DNA of 64,000 nucleotides from Pithys albifrons albifrons (Eukaryota; Chordata; Aves; Passeriformes; Thamnophilidae). Location: contig NC_092458.1 of the NCBI RefSeq assembly GCF_047495875.1, forward strand, positions 105,526,227-105,590,226. Direction: 5' to 3'. The notes under the pieces were generated by a model. It was not told the DNA's origin, did not search any database, and was given only the letters and a program-made list of their open reading frames with translations. Shown here one piece after another: positions 49,350 to 60,519 of the stretch. The position numbers and the translations under genes are program-made. Within the stretch, counting starts at the first letter, position 1; the number at the start of each line of letters is the position of its first letter.

Positions 49350-49812
49350 TTCTGGCAGGACTTGTCAACCCACAGGGGACACAGCTGTTCCTGGAGGACT
49401 GCACCCCATGGAAGGGACCCACACTGAAGCAGTTCATGAAGAGTTGCAGCCCATGGAAGGACAAATACTGGAGAAGCTTGTGGAGAACTGTCCCATGGGA
49501 GGGACTCTGTACTGGAGGAGGGGAAGAGTGTGAGCAAGAAGGAGCAGCCAAGACAACATGGGAAGAGGTGTCTGCAACCCCCATTCCCCATCCCCCTGCA
49601 CCAATCAGGCAGAGGAGGTAGGGAAATCTTGAGTGAAGCCAAGCCTAGGAAGAAGAGAGGGGTGGAGGGAAGCTTTTTTAAAGTTTGATTTGGTTTGTTG
49701 TTGTGATTTTTTTAATGCTTCTAAGTATCCTACTTTGACCTTGAATTTGACAATAAATTAAACTAATTTCCCTGAGTCAAGTCTGTTTTGAAGAACTTTA
49801 CTCTGCTTCACA
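49350..49812 (+). mobile_element. avian ERVL-like LTR fragment
   Basis: The plus-strand blocks CTGCACCCCATGGAAGGGAC, AACCCCCATTCCCCATCCCC, GAAGAAGAGAGGGGTGGAGG and AATAAATTAAACTAATTTCC match, in order, an avian ERVL-type LTR family that I recognise. AATAAA lies at 49752-49757. The 5' part is missing or unrecognisable, and the 3' end fades near 49812. A degenerate tandem of about 45 bp units (49408-49520) is typical of this family. Confidence 0.72.
49408..49520 (+). repeat. degenerate tandem, about 45-bp units x2.5
   Basis: Three successive starts, TGCACCCCATGGAAGG, TGCAGCCCATGGAAGG and TGTCCCATGGGAGG. Each is followed by a CACTGAAGCAG/TACTGGAGAAG/TACTGGAGGAG-like segment. Confidence 0.7.
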
Positions 49813-52300
49813 GGTGCTGTCTTAGAATTACAATGTGAGATTCTCTGCAGCTCCTGCCACAGCCCAGAAATTCTCTTTTTACTCAATGGTGTTATGAGTG
49901 ATGCTGCCTGTCAAGACTTTTTGAACTGGAAAAAACAAATGTAGAACTAAAGGTGTCTTAGGAACAGGGGCTTAAGTGGTTAACAGATAGCAAGAGAAAG
50001 CAGCTGCTATTTTTCACAGGCATGTTAGTTGCCTGTGGTAAAAACCTTTTTTCTGTTTTGGTTTTGCTTCTTGCTTTTTTTTTTCTCTGTTGTTATTTTC
50101 ACATATAACTTCTTATGTTATTTCTCTTCATCTTCTTGTGACAAAGCAATTTGTCAGTAGCTCTAAATCCAGGAATTCCCTGGGTCTAAGGTTCAAGGCA
50201 GCTTTAAAATTGACCCATCCATCCTCCTCTGTGGTGACAGAAAAGGAGAACTGGAAATTATTCAACATCCTATATGGCAGCCCTACTCTGTATGGTAGCA
50301 ATTTTAGGGCTGTTTGGTTTAAGACTCATGTTGTTTGTCCTTCTGGAGCATGGTGGTTGACCACAAGCACCGATGTGCTCCATAACAATGTTTTGCACTT
50401 CTGTCTGGCTTTCTCCTCAGGATTTTAATACACTTTATGAATTTTATCTTCACAGGCAACAGTTGCCCACATTAAAGAGAAAATTGTGACAGAGATTAAA
50501 TCTTTTTTGCCTGATTCCAACAGTTTTCTTGAGGAGTGGAATTCACATTTAGGTCCTAAAACAAACAATCTTATTCATTTAGGTGGAATTTAGCTTCTTA
50601 CTAAGACAGTTATTTCCCTGTTTTGTTTTTTGCACACGTTGTTGATGAAGTAGTTGTTCATTTCACCCACAGGAGGGCAGCAAGAAGTTTAAAATCCCGT
50701 ATTTTATGTACTTGGGCTTTTGCAAGGAACTAGTTAAATTTTCATTAAACAATGGAAGGAAAATTCCACTAAAAAGTCTTCTTTTCATCCAAAAACATCA
50801 CGAGGAATCAAAGCATCTTTTTTTTTCCTGAATTGACAACATTTTTAAGAAAACTGAATTTTAAAATGTTGAAACATTTCATTCTATCTTGGTCCAACAG
50901 TTTGTCTTCAAGCGCATCATAGTTTCAGTACTTGGAGTAAGTCTTCCATATAGAATAGATATTCTGAGTTTTTTTTCCATGATGTTTTAAGAAAAAAAAG
51001 AGATGTAAACAGGGCAGTTAATGCCATCCCACATCTAGACCATAAAGGCTTAGAGAAGCAAAGGAACCCAGGCCTGCCTTTCATGTGGCATTTCATTAGG
51101 TATGACAAAATGGATCTTTAAAAACTGTCTGAGAATTTAAAGTACCTTAGCTCAGTCTGTTCAAATCCATCATTAAATACTTTCTTCAGAGCCAATTTAA
51201 AAATGGAAGAAAGATTAAAATGTCCCTTAAAGAAGGCTTCAATCAGTGAAAAGTCCCCTTCCCAGTGAAAAATACAATGATATTAAATTCCTAAAAATAT
51301 CCAATATAGATGATTTTCACCAGTATTCAGTCAACTCTACTTTGAAAAGGCTGTGAGGTCCCATGACCACCAATGCACAGGCTTATTTTAATATATGTGC
51401 AATAAAAATTCCTATTAATACTGTTACACTGATGTAAAGGGAAAAAATTGAGATATTATGGCATGCTGAGGTAAAAGGTTTAATCCACTCAGGATTATAA
51501 AATATCCTCAGTTATACACACATGCTTTTTAAGGAAAATTAGACTGACAGGAGATTCTGCAAATGGCTTAGACTACAATTTTTATTTGCATCTAATTACT
51601 TGGGGTTTATGTGGTATTTTTAATGAAAGAATATTTGGTTTACTGATTCTGATAAATCAGAAACTATAGATCATGCTGTAGCCCAGTCAAGACATAGCTC
51701 AGTCTTGCTCAGCTTCTTACAACTGATGTCTTTCATTCTTGTCAGTAAGTCGAGGCAAAGTAACTTAAGATAAACTTAAAGGAACACTGATGGCTTTTCA
51801 GAACCAAAATTCACATCATAAATATTTCAGAGTGCTATCAAATCACTTATTCAGTCAATAAGCACACCAGTTAGAAAGGGTTATGGCTTATACAGTCTTC
51901 CATAGTATGCAAACAAATATTCTGTGAATTGCAAGGGAAATGAGATCACTCCTCAAAGAAGGGTGACAGAAGCTGAGTTGCATTTGGTATACCTCATTAA
52001 AAATCTGCTTTTCTGTTTGGTTGCTGAGCTTCAGAAAAGTCACAAACTGTATTAATTCATTTGCTTGAACAGGAGGGACTTTTTTTGTTTCTTACAAGTC
52101 TTTCTGTCATGCAAGGTGTTTTAAAGCCCTCACCAGTTCTATTCTGGAATGTGGTCAACATAGCAGAGACCTTAGCATGTATTCCAAAATATTACGTGTC
52201 CAAGGGTGTCCATATGAGTCTAATCCCTTATTTTCAGCTATACTTTGAACTGTTTCCCCATCACCTCCACTCAGATATATGGAAAACGTTTCCATCTATT
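49813..52300. other. unique non-coding DNA
   Basis: No gene or repeat family recognised. The 112-codon frame at 50090-50428 has no motif. Confidence 0.45.
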
Positions 52301-52471
52301 TATAGAATCATAGAATCATAGAATCGATTGGGTTGGAAAAGACCACCGAGATCATCGAGTCCAACCCTTGGTCCAACTCTAGTCCATTTACTAGATCATG
52401 GTACTCAGTGCCACGTCCAATCTGCGTTTAAAAATCTCCAGGGATGGTGAGTCCACCACCTGTCTGGGCAT
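52301..52471 (-). mobile_element. CR1 LINE, short 3' end
   Basis: The plus strand opens with ATAGAATCATAGAATCATAGAATCG, three copies of the reverse-complement CR1 terminal octamer. It runs to CACCACCTGTCTGGGCA at 52471. The conserved spacing of GGTTGGAAAAGACCACCGAG suggests a relatively young subfamily. Confidence 0.9.
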
Positions 52472-52811
52472 GAGCTTCTCTGTTCAAAGTAGAAAACTGT
52501 GATTTGGCCTTCAGCATGGGCTGACAGCACCAACTTGGTAGAAGGCTTCTGAAACAAAATGATATTGTTTAGTAGTTAGTTTCCCACTGTGAATTGCTTA
52601 ACATGTGGTGTCTGAAGCCATCCTTCAGGACAATACAGTGGCTGTGTGCTTTGTTTTTGTTAAACTAATATGCCAGTTTCTCACTCTGCACATCTCCCTT
52701 TGATGGCAAAACCTCTTGTTCTTCTAGCATTGAGGATCAATTTTGTTAAAAAACACAGTGGTAAGATTTGGCTTTGGGAACCCATCAGAATAAAAGCTGT
52801 GATGTGCAGCA
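52472..52811. other. non-coding DNA between two CR1 copies
   Basis: No gene or repeat recognised. It separates two CR1 copies of opposite orientation. Confidence 0.4.
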
Positions 52812-53313
52812 GCACCACTTCAAGAAGGACATTGAGGTGCTGCAGTGTGTCTAGAGAAGGGCAACAGAGCTGGTGAAGGATCTAAAGAGTATATTGTGAG
52901 GAGCAGCTGAGGTAGCTGGGGTTGTTTAGCCTGAAGAAAAGGAGGCTCAAGAGAGACCTTATCACTCTCAATAACTGCTTGAAAGGAAGTGGTAGCCAGG
53001 TGGGGTTCAATCTCTTTTCCCAGGCAACAAGTTACAAAACAAGAAGATATGGCCTAAAACTGTGCCAGAGGAGGTTCAGGTTGGACATCAGGAAGAATTT
53101 CTTCATAGAAAAGGGGGCTAAGCATTGGAACAGGCTGCCCAAGGAAGTGATGGAGTTCCCATTCCTGAAGGTGTTCAGGGAATGACTGGACATGGCATTT
53201 AGTGCCATAGACTAATTGACAAGGTGGAGATTGGTCAAAGGTTGGACTTGATAACCTTAGAGGTTTTTTCCAACCTCACACAATTTTCACACAATTCTGC
53301 GGTTCTGTGATTG
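52812..53313 (+). mobile_element. CR1 LINE, 5'-truncated 3' end
   Basis: From about TTCAAGAAGGACATTGAGG, through GGGTTGTTTAGCCTGAAGAA-like sequence and TTGGACATCAGGAAGAATTT, to the decayed terminal octamers near 53313 (GCGGTTCTGTGATTG). A duplicated CACACAATT just before the terminus is an oddity of this copy. Confidence 0.92.
52922..53185 (+). pseudogene. CR1 ORF2 C-terminal remnant
   Basis: An 87-codon frame containing SLKKRRLKRDL, FRLDIRKNFF and AKHWNRLPKEVMEFP, the CR1 ORF2 tail. It is truncated and closed by a stop before the normal end, so non-functional. Confidence 0.8.
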
Positions 53314-53897
53314 CCTCAGTTTCCCTTGTTATTTATAATAAATTGACGTAGAGTCACTGAAGGCACAATTTATTTCTTAGAAACATGAACATTGCTGATA
53401 ATTATTTTTTACCCATGTTGGCACAGAAATTTCACTCTGCATTGCTGGATGTTTCACATCTGAACAACTACCTTATTCACCTCTGTGCTCCATCATCTTG
53501 TAGTGTTACATCTTTTTTCTATGATCCTATACCCAAACAAATATATAACATGATCTTTAAGAGGATTGCCTGTACGCCAGAAGAAAAGCAGCATTGGTAG
53601 TGATTTAGCCTGGATCCTCAAATCACTGTCAAGCAAGGAGAGAGCACATATTTGCTACGCTTGGATTGATATTTCTCAGTTTAGAGAGCAGCATTTGAAG
53701 CGTCACTGTCAGTGGGAAATACGAAAAGCTTAACTCGAAAAGGACTGAACCCTTTAATGAGCCCTCGAGGATGTCAAACATAGTTTGTCCAGTTCTCGAG
53801 CACACACTCTGACATATCTAAAAGCTGGAACTTTTGTCAAAACAGCCAACTAATGTCCCCATGGGCCTTTGATATCATAGTGTCAGTGCTTAGCTCC
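53314..53897. other. unique non-coding DNA
   Basis: Nothing recognised. Confidence 0.4.
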
Positions 53898-54256
53898 AAG
53901 TATGTAGGAGCTGCCATAACACATCAAATACAGGGGCCATCTGGCCCAACAGCCTGTCCCTGGAACTACCTGACATTGATGGCCTTGGAGGGGTCTTGTG
54001 GTGGTCAGTCATCAGTAACCTCTCCAGCAAGGGCTTCTTCTGCCCATCAAACAGTCAGTGACAACTTGTGCATGGCTGACTATTTGTGTATTAGTCCATA
54101 TGTCCCAGCCAGAGAAGGAGTTTAAGCTTTGCTTGTCCTTTTAATCTCCTTTAATGCAACTCTTTGTTTGTTTTATTCTCTTATTTCTAAATAAGTAGCA
54201 CAAATACCTGCACACTATAATATCTTTCGGCAAGGAGTTCCATATAACAACACTGT
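53898..54256 (-). mobile_element. ancient CR1-like LINE remnant
   Basis: The plus strand shows GTAGGAGCTGCCATAACAC, GGCCATCTGGCCCAACAGCC, GTGGTCAGTCATCAGTAACC and GGCAAGGAGTTCCATATAAC, in the order of the old bird/reptile CR1 3' end read in reverse. Divergence is high and there are gaps, so boundaries are approximate. It is the oldest LINE copy I see here. Confidence 0.55.
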
Positions 54257-54261
54257 CTCTC

Positions 54262-54265
<4 letters not shown>

Positions 54266-54300
<35 letters not shown>
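54266..54300. repeat. (GT)n microsatellite
   Basis: About 17 perfect TG/GT units. Confidence 0.95.
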
Positions 54301-54303
<3 letters not shown>

Positions 54304-54984
54304 CAGCTTGCTAGTTTTAAACTATCATGTTTTGTTTTGGGAGAAGAGAAGTCTCTATATGCCATTCTTTACTGCACATTATGCCTTTGTCCAGCCCTCT
54401 CACATCTGCTGTACATTGTAAAGCATCTGACCTACTCATTGTCTCCCTGGGAAAAAAAAGTCATTTTGTAATTAAGTGTCTTGATCAAGTAAATTCTCTG
54501 TCTTTTTATTATAAATATTTCATTTGCTATTTTTGTTTGGATTTTGCAAATGCAATTAGAAGTCAGAAGAATAATTAGGATGGCTTTAGCAGAAATTATA
54601 AAGACCATGGATCTATGCATAGAGCTAATTTACAGATGGAGATTAATTTTATAATTTAACTGTTCTGAAAGAAGAAAAGGCCTAGTCTGTCTTCACATTC
54701 TTGTTCCTCAAATTGATGGCCATTCTTTCTTGCTCTCTAGTTCTCATTCTTTCTGCTTCAGAAATAAATTCTCAGCCCTATTAAAATCAAGTGAATTTTA
54801 CAATTCAGTAGAGCCAGGACTTGACCCTTCAGCTGAGGATGCTAAAGAAACTGGAACATCAACCATGGCTCAAGAGATGATACAAGTAGGTACATTGATA
54901 CCTAAGAGGAATATTACATATAAATAAAATTTACATTCTGTGCTCAATAGCCTTTGAAGTACCAGAGTACCGAATTCCAAAGGT
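54301..54984. other. unique non-coding DNA
   Basis: Nothing recognised. Confidence 0.4.
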
Positions 54985-55427
54985 GCCTAAACCATACCAG
55001 AGGAGGCCACAAGGATGATGAGGGGTCTAGAGCATCTCTCTTATGAGCAGAGACTGAAGGAACAATCTGAAGAAGAGAAGACTTGAGAGGGGATCTCATC
55101 AATGCACATAAATATGTCAAATGTGGGTGCCAAGAGGGTTGTTCCAGACTCTTTTCAGTGGTTCCCAGAGACAGGACAAGGAGCAAAGGCCATAACCTAA
55201 AAGACAAGAAGTTTCATCTCAACATGAGGAGCGACTTCTTTACGCTGAGGGTGACAGAGCATTGGAACTTCCCAGGGAGGGTGTGGAGTCTCTACTGGAG
55301 GCATTCCAAAACCACCTGATGCGTGTTCCTGTGTCACCTGCCTCAGGTGACCCTGCCTTGGCAAGGGGTTGGACTGGATGTTCTCTAGAGGTGCCTTCCT
55401 ATGCTAACAATTCAGTGATTCTGTGAT
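54985..55427 (+). mobile_element. CR1 LINE, 5'-truncated 3' end
   Basis: Blocks GAGGCCACAAGGATGATGAG, TGGTTCCCAGAGACAGGAC and GGGTTGGACTGGATGTTCTC, then the terminus CAGTGATTCTGTGATG. This is the subfamily with the CAGGTGACCCTGCCTTGGCA segment. The frame is broken. Confidence 0.9.
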
Positions 55428-58400
55428 GTGTTTTTCCCTTGTCCCTCAGCTGCCAAATATGAAGTGATGACCTTACAGCATATATACCACATCAGTTCAG
55501 ACACACTTTCATCTACAATTTATAGAGTATATATCAAACAAGTATCACACAGAATATTGAAGAACAGAAATTCAGGTGGTTTTTTTCTATGCAGGAAAGT
55601 GGTCTGATACTAAACTGTCCCTTTCTATTGGGGCAAATGCATTTTTTATAATTGCTTACATTTATTCTAATTTCTTGTAAATTGAAGCCTTTTCAAGGAG
55701 AGGCAGTAAGGGTCCTCTGTCCTGAACTGGCCTGATTGTTAAATGGTTTGTAAGAGGTAAGAGGTACAGATCTACAACCTCTCAGGCAGAGGAAGAAAAT
55801 TATTCTATTTTTTTGCTAATTTGGTGAGAACTTTAAATATTGGGCTACTAAATAAAAGAAACTTAACTGTATCTGTCTCTTTATATGCACTTTATAAATT
55901 GTTTAAGGCAAAGATAAGAGCAGACCTGCTTGTTTTTCAGTGTCTGTTTCTGTTCTGCACACAACAATTTCATCTTGGGTATCTAATTCTTCTCATGCAT
56001 CACAGAGGAATCCTAAGATGCCAGCTCTGGATTGTGATTTTTCTGGAAGAGACCAAGTGTCCTGAAGATTACATGTTGCACTACTGCATGTTGTACAATC
56101 AGATGTACTTTTATGTTTCTGGGTTTTAACTTGTTCCAGGTAGTAATAGCAGCAACAACAACAACAACAATAATAATAATGATACAAAGAAGAAACCAGG
56201 TTTCATTAGATACAGCTAAGGGAAAAAAGGCCTAAATCACAGACCCATAAGCTCTCCAGGTCTAATGTATTCCTCCTCCTCATAAATCTTGCCTACTATA
56301 TTCTTGGCAGAAGTGCACTCTCACCAGGACATTTGGAATGGATCTGAAAAAGAGATTTATCATCCTTTTTTAAGAAAATTGGGCACAGACAGGTGCTCCC
56401 TTAGCATATAGCTTTATCACAGCTCTCGGCTGTTCCCGGATGCTGTAATATATCCCCTCTTATGAGATCTGATACTGGAGAAAAACCACTTTTCTTTTGC
56501 TCTCAGGTATACAATAGTTAATCCTTTTTACAGAGGTCTTGCATTTCTCTCCAGACTAATCACAGCTGCAATATACTGGAAGGTAACTCGCAGTGCAGAA
56601 ATAATGTACCTGAATGGCCAAAATGTAATTTAGTTGTGCCAACAGCAAGTGAGCAATGTTCCACCCCAGGAGGGGTAATGCTCCAAATGTTCTGCACAGT
56701 ACAAAATAATTCTTTGGATAGTTTGGGTCAAGCTCTGCTTGTATTTGCATCATTTTTGCAATGGAGAACAAGTCAAAAGAGATTCACATATCTTCAGCCA
56801 GATGATCAGTAATAAACAAACTAACGAAGGCCATGTATGCATTGTTGTGCTTCATTCATTGAATGCCTATGAAGGAACATTTGCGTTCAAGCCAAGATTT
56901 TTGCTTGAATGAAGAATTATCTCCACTGGAATCAACTGAAACTATTTGACATAAGTACAGAAATCAATTTAGTATCTCTCTCTGCCAAAGGACTCTCGGC
57001 CTAGGCCTGCTACTGTTGACGGACAGATAGGGCTCATTATCCTGTCCTTGTAGGAGATCAAGGACTACTTCTACAGCCCTGCAGAAGGCTTCTCATCAGC
57101 ACTAAGACCTAAATGTCTGAAAAGTGACTTCCATTTCTGCACAGGCGTAATAATCCAAATGCTTCTAATGGTATTTCCAATGCCAGAGCAAATTCCTGCC
57201 CTCAGACTTTCGGGCTATGGGATCATGCTGTGACTCTGAAGAGGGCTCATTCTAAATGTGAAATTTTTCTCATCCCACTGTTTCAGTGAGGAGAAATTGC
57301 AATTAATCTACTTCAATTTCAAAAGGGGAAAAAAAGTAATTACAAAAATTATAGTAATTGGGGCACTCAGCTGTACTTCAAAGGATATTCTTTTCTTTAG
57401 CATCCTTGCTGAAATGTACTTTCAGAATTCCTAAGGAAATGCACTTCCCCCATCATCAGACTTCTTAAAAATGAATCCTCAACAATATTATGACATGAGT
57501 ATGAAGTCACTGAAATCAAAGAATACAAGTCAATGACTCTGTTATATTCAAAAGTCCTTGATCTGAAGAAAAAAACTGCAATAAAATCCATATAGTTGAT
57601 GTTGTAAATGAAAGTATCTTTTGAGCTTCCTGCAAATCCAGGGTCTGAACTGAAATTTCGCCGAAATGACAGGAAATTTTTCTTACATTAAATCATTTAA
57701 TGTGATGTGATGTAATATTCAGAAGTGTCATGGCAATCGTTTTTCCATGACCAACAGAACTTTTAAGCCAGGTTTCCTACAGAAATGTGTCTTTCTCCTT
57801 CAAATAATCTCTTCTTACCATTACAGCCCTTGTGTATCTCTCATTTCTTTCCAGTTCCCTGTGACAGTCCACGGGTGCTGCAGCAGTGCAGTCATTGCTG
57901 CCAAAAGAAACAGATAACACCTCTGTTCTTTTGGATTTTCCTCAGTGGGAGAATTAAGGTGTCCTTTCTACTTGAGCACGGGTTTTCACCAAGCAAGTAT
58001 CATCCTGTACTTGAGACTTCAACACTATTCTTCCTTTTGGTCTCAGTTAGTAGTCACTTGATGATGACAATAATTATAATGCAATAGAATTAAAAATGCT
58101 ATATACACACTTTTAATAACTTTTTTTTTCTGGTGTTATGCTAGCCTGGTGCGGTCTCTCTGATTCACAAAGTCAGTGGTTTCAGTCTGGGTGGAGGGGT
58201 ATAGTGAGCCATCAGCATCCTGACTCCTTCATCAGGAGGAGTTTGATATTGATGGTGTCTATTTCCTCCCCTTAGGATCTGCTTAAGGTAATTTTTATAT
58301 GTTTGTTAACACTTTCAAACTTGCTTTTTCTTCACTGGTATGCGGTTCATGGTACATTTCAATTACCAGAAATGCTGTGTTGTACATAGTTTTTCCTTTG

Positions 58401-59368
58401 TGCTTATTGTTATCCTATTTTAGTTTAGCTCCATGTCTGTATTTCCATAATTAACTGTGGATGAGATGTGCACAGCTGTGGGGTCTTCAGGGTCACCCTG
58501 TGCCTGTGCCCCAACTCTGACCATCTCATGCCTGTGCACCTCTAAGCAGCATCCTGCTCTCCACTTCTCAGGGCCTCTACTGTCATACCAGTGTTGTGTT
58601 TTCCTACACCATTGCTTTGTGCTATTCTTAAATATCTTGTTCTGTGCAAAGTAACTGCTTCTGACTATATCTAAGTAAAATTACAGTCATACCAGACAAA
58701 GATAACCAAAGACAAAAAGCATTGGCATAGCCACCTGGCCATTAGAAAGATTGCTGCTACTTTAAAAACATGTAAAGACAAAGCTCCAGGCAGGCCAACA
58801 GAAGTTTAAATAAAATCTGACAAAGCTTCATCCTGAGGTCTTGCACAATCAGTACAAATCCTGTGACTGTGGACAGTTACCAGTAACAGTGTTTTTACCA
58901 AGTTACTACACTGCAGTACAGTCACTGAAAACTTTTGTCTTTAGAAAACAAGGTAATATTGAGAAAGGGAAGTAGTTTGTTTCCTTTGTGAATTGCCTGT
59001 CTTCTTTACCATAGTTCTATATATGCCTTTCATTTGTAAGTGAATTTCTGTGGGTATAAAAAAAGACATTGAAAAGGCTGGCACAATTAGGAAGCCAGCC
59101 TGAGCACAAACCAGAAAACAATGTCTAACAGAGGTCTCAGAGGCATAGAAATGAGACACATAAGAGCAAGAAAGTCACTGCAGCCCTTCTCCTCACGTTT
59201 CCTTACATTTAGCGCTTGCAGATTCCCCGGTCAGCTATGCTCCTGTTTCACCTGCAGGTGCTGCTCCCTGGTTTCACAAAGGGATCACACAACCTCAGAG
59301 ACTTCCCCAGGAACTGCTGAACTTACTGGACCACCTGCACTCACTCCACTCAGACTAACTCCCTAGAT
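55428..59368. other. unique non-coding DNA
   Basis: No gene or repeat family recognised. It contains a short (CAA)n(TAA)n repeat and a few A-rich runs. Frames are at most 102 codons, without motifs. Confidence 0.45.
56152..56180. repeat. (CAA)n(TAA)n trinucleotide repeat
   Basis: Six CAA-type units followed by four TAA units. Confidence 0.9.
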
Positions 59369-59764
59369 TCATATAAGGAGCAGCTGAGGGCACTTGGTCT
59401 GTTCAGTTTGGAGAAGAGCAGGCTGAGGGGAAATCTTATTGCACTTACAACTTCCTCATGAGGGGAAAAGGAGGGGCAGACACTGGTTCTGGGATGACCA
59501 GTGACAGGACCTGAGGGAATGGCCTCAAGTTGTGTCAGGGAAGGTATAAGTCGGATATTAGAAAAAGTTTTTCACCCAGAGGGTGAATGGGCACTGGAAC
59601 ATGCTCCTCAGGAAAGTGGTCATGGCACCAAGCCTGACAGAGTTCAATTTGGAGAATGCTCTCAGGCATTGTTGACTCTTGGGGTTGGTCTGGTGCAGGG
59701 TCAGGAGTTGGACTCAGTGACCCTTGTAGGTTCCTTCCAGCTCAGGATATTCTATGGTTCTGTT
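59369..59764 (+). mobile_element. CR1 LINE, 5'-truncated 3' end
   Basis: Blocks TTCAGTTTGGAGAAGAGCAG, GGCCTCAAGTTGTGTCAGGG, GGGTCAGGAGTTGGACTCAG and ACCCTTGTAGGTTCCTTCCA, then the end TATTCTATGGTTCTG. It belongs to the same 3' UTR type as the fragment at 6.7 kb. Confidence 0.9.
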
Positions 59765-60246
59765 TTTTCACATTTGGTTACATTCCAGACCACATGGGTC
59801 ATGTCCGAGTCTGACAAAGGCCCTAAAGTACAAACAGATGTAGGATAACCCAGGGAATAAACAGCAGGAAAAGCCTTGAACTGACCCTGGATTGCTTTAG
59901 GACTGCAGGCAGGTTACTGGAGCTCAGAAAAGGCTGTAGGGGCTCAGGTGTTGCTAGAGGTGTTTTGAAACACAGGGAAATACTTCAGTATGTAAAAGCT
60001 TGCGTATCCAATGATCACGCTATAAGGAGTCAATGGAAACAGCAAACAATCTTCCTCTCCCAGTGCTCCTGTACCCATAACCTCCTCTGCCATCAGCCAG
60101 CCAGCAAGTCTATCTTTTTTTCACAGCCAGACTCCTAAGGCATACCTCACTGCCAGCTCACTTTTAGGTGTTGGGTGGCTGACCCACTGCATTCACTGGC
60201 TGTTCACTGCTCCGTAGCAGTCAGTGGGATCTTCCCTTTGACACAC
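59765..60246. other. unique non-coding DNA
   Basis: Nothing recognised. Confidence 0.4.
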
Positions 60247-60519
60247 AGAATCATAGAATGGCCTTTGTTGGAAGGCACATTAAAGATCAACTGATTACAA
60301 CACCACTGCTCTGCAGAAAGACACCTTTCACTAGACCAAGTTGCTCCATCCAATCTGGCCTTGAACACTTCCAGGGATGGGACATCCACAACTTCTCTGG
60401 GCAGCCTATTCCAGTGCCTCACCATTCTCATAGTAAAGAATTTTTTCCTAATATCTAATGTAATACTCCATTTCTTGTCCTGTCACTATAGGCTCTTGTA
60501 AAAAGTCCTTTTCCGTGTC
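60247..60519 (-). mobile_element. CR1 LINE, 5'-truncated 3' end
   Basis: The plus strand starts AGAATCATAGAATGGCC, then CAATCTGGCCTTGAACACTT and CAGTGCCTCACCATTCTCAT, running to about 60519. On the minus strand the ORF2-tail motif [19 protein letters not shown] is still readable in part of 60204-60431. Confidence 0.92.
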
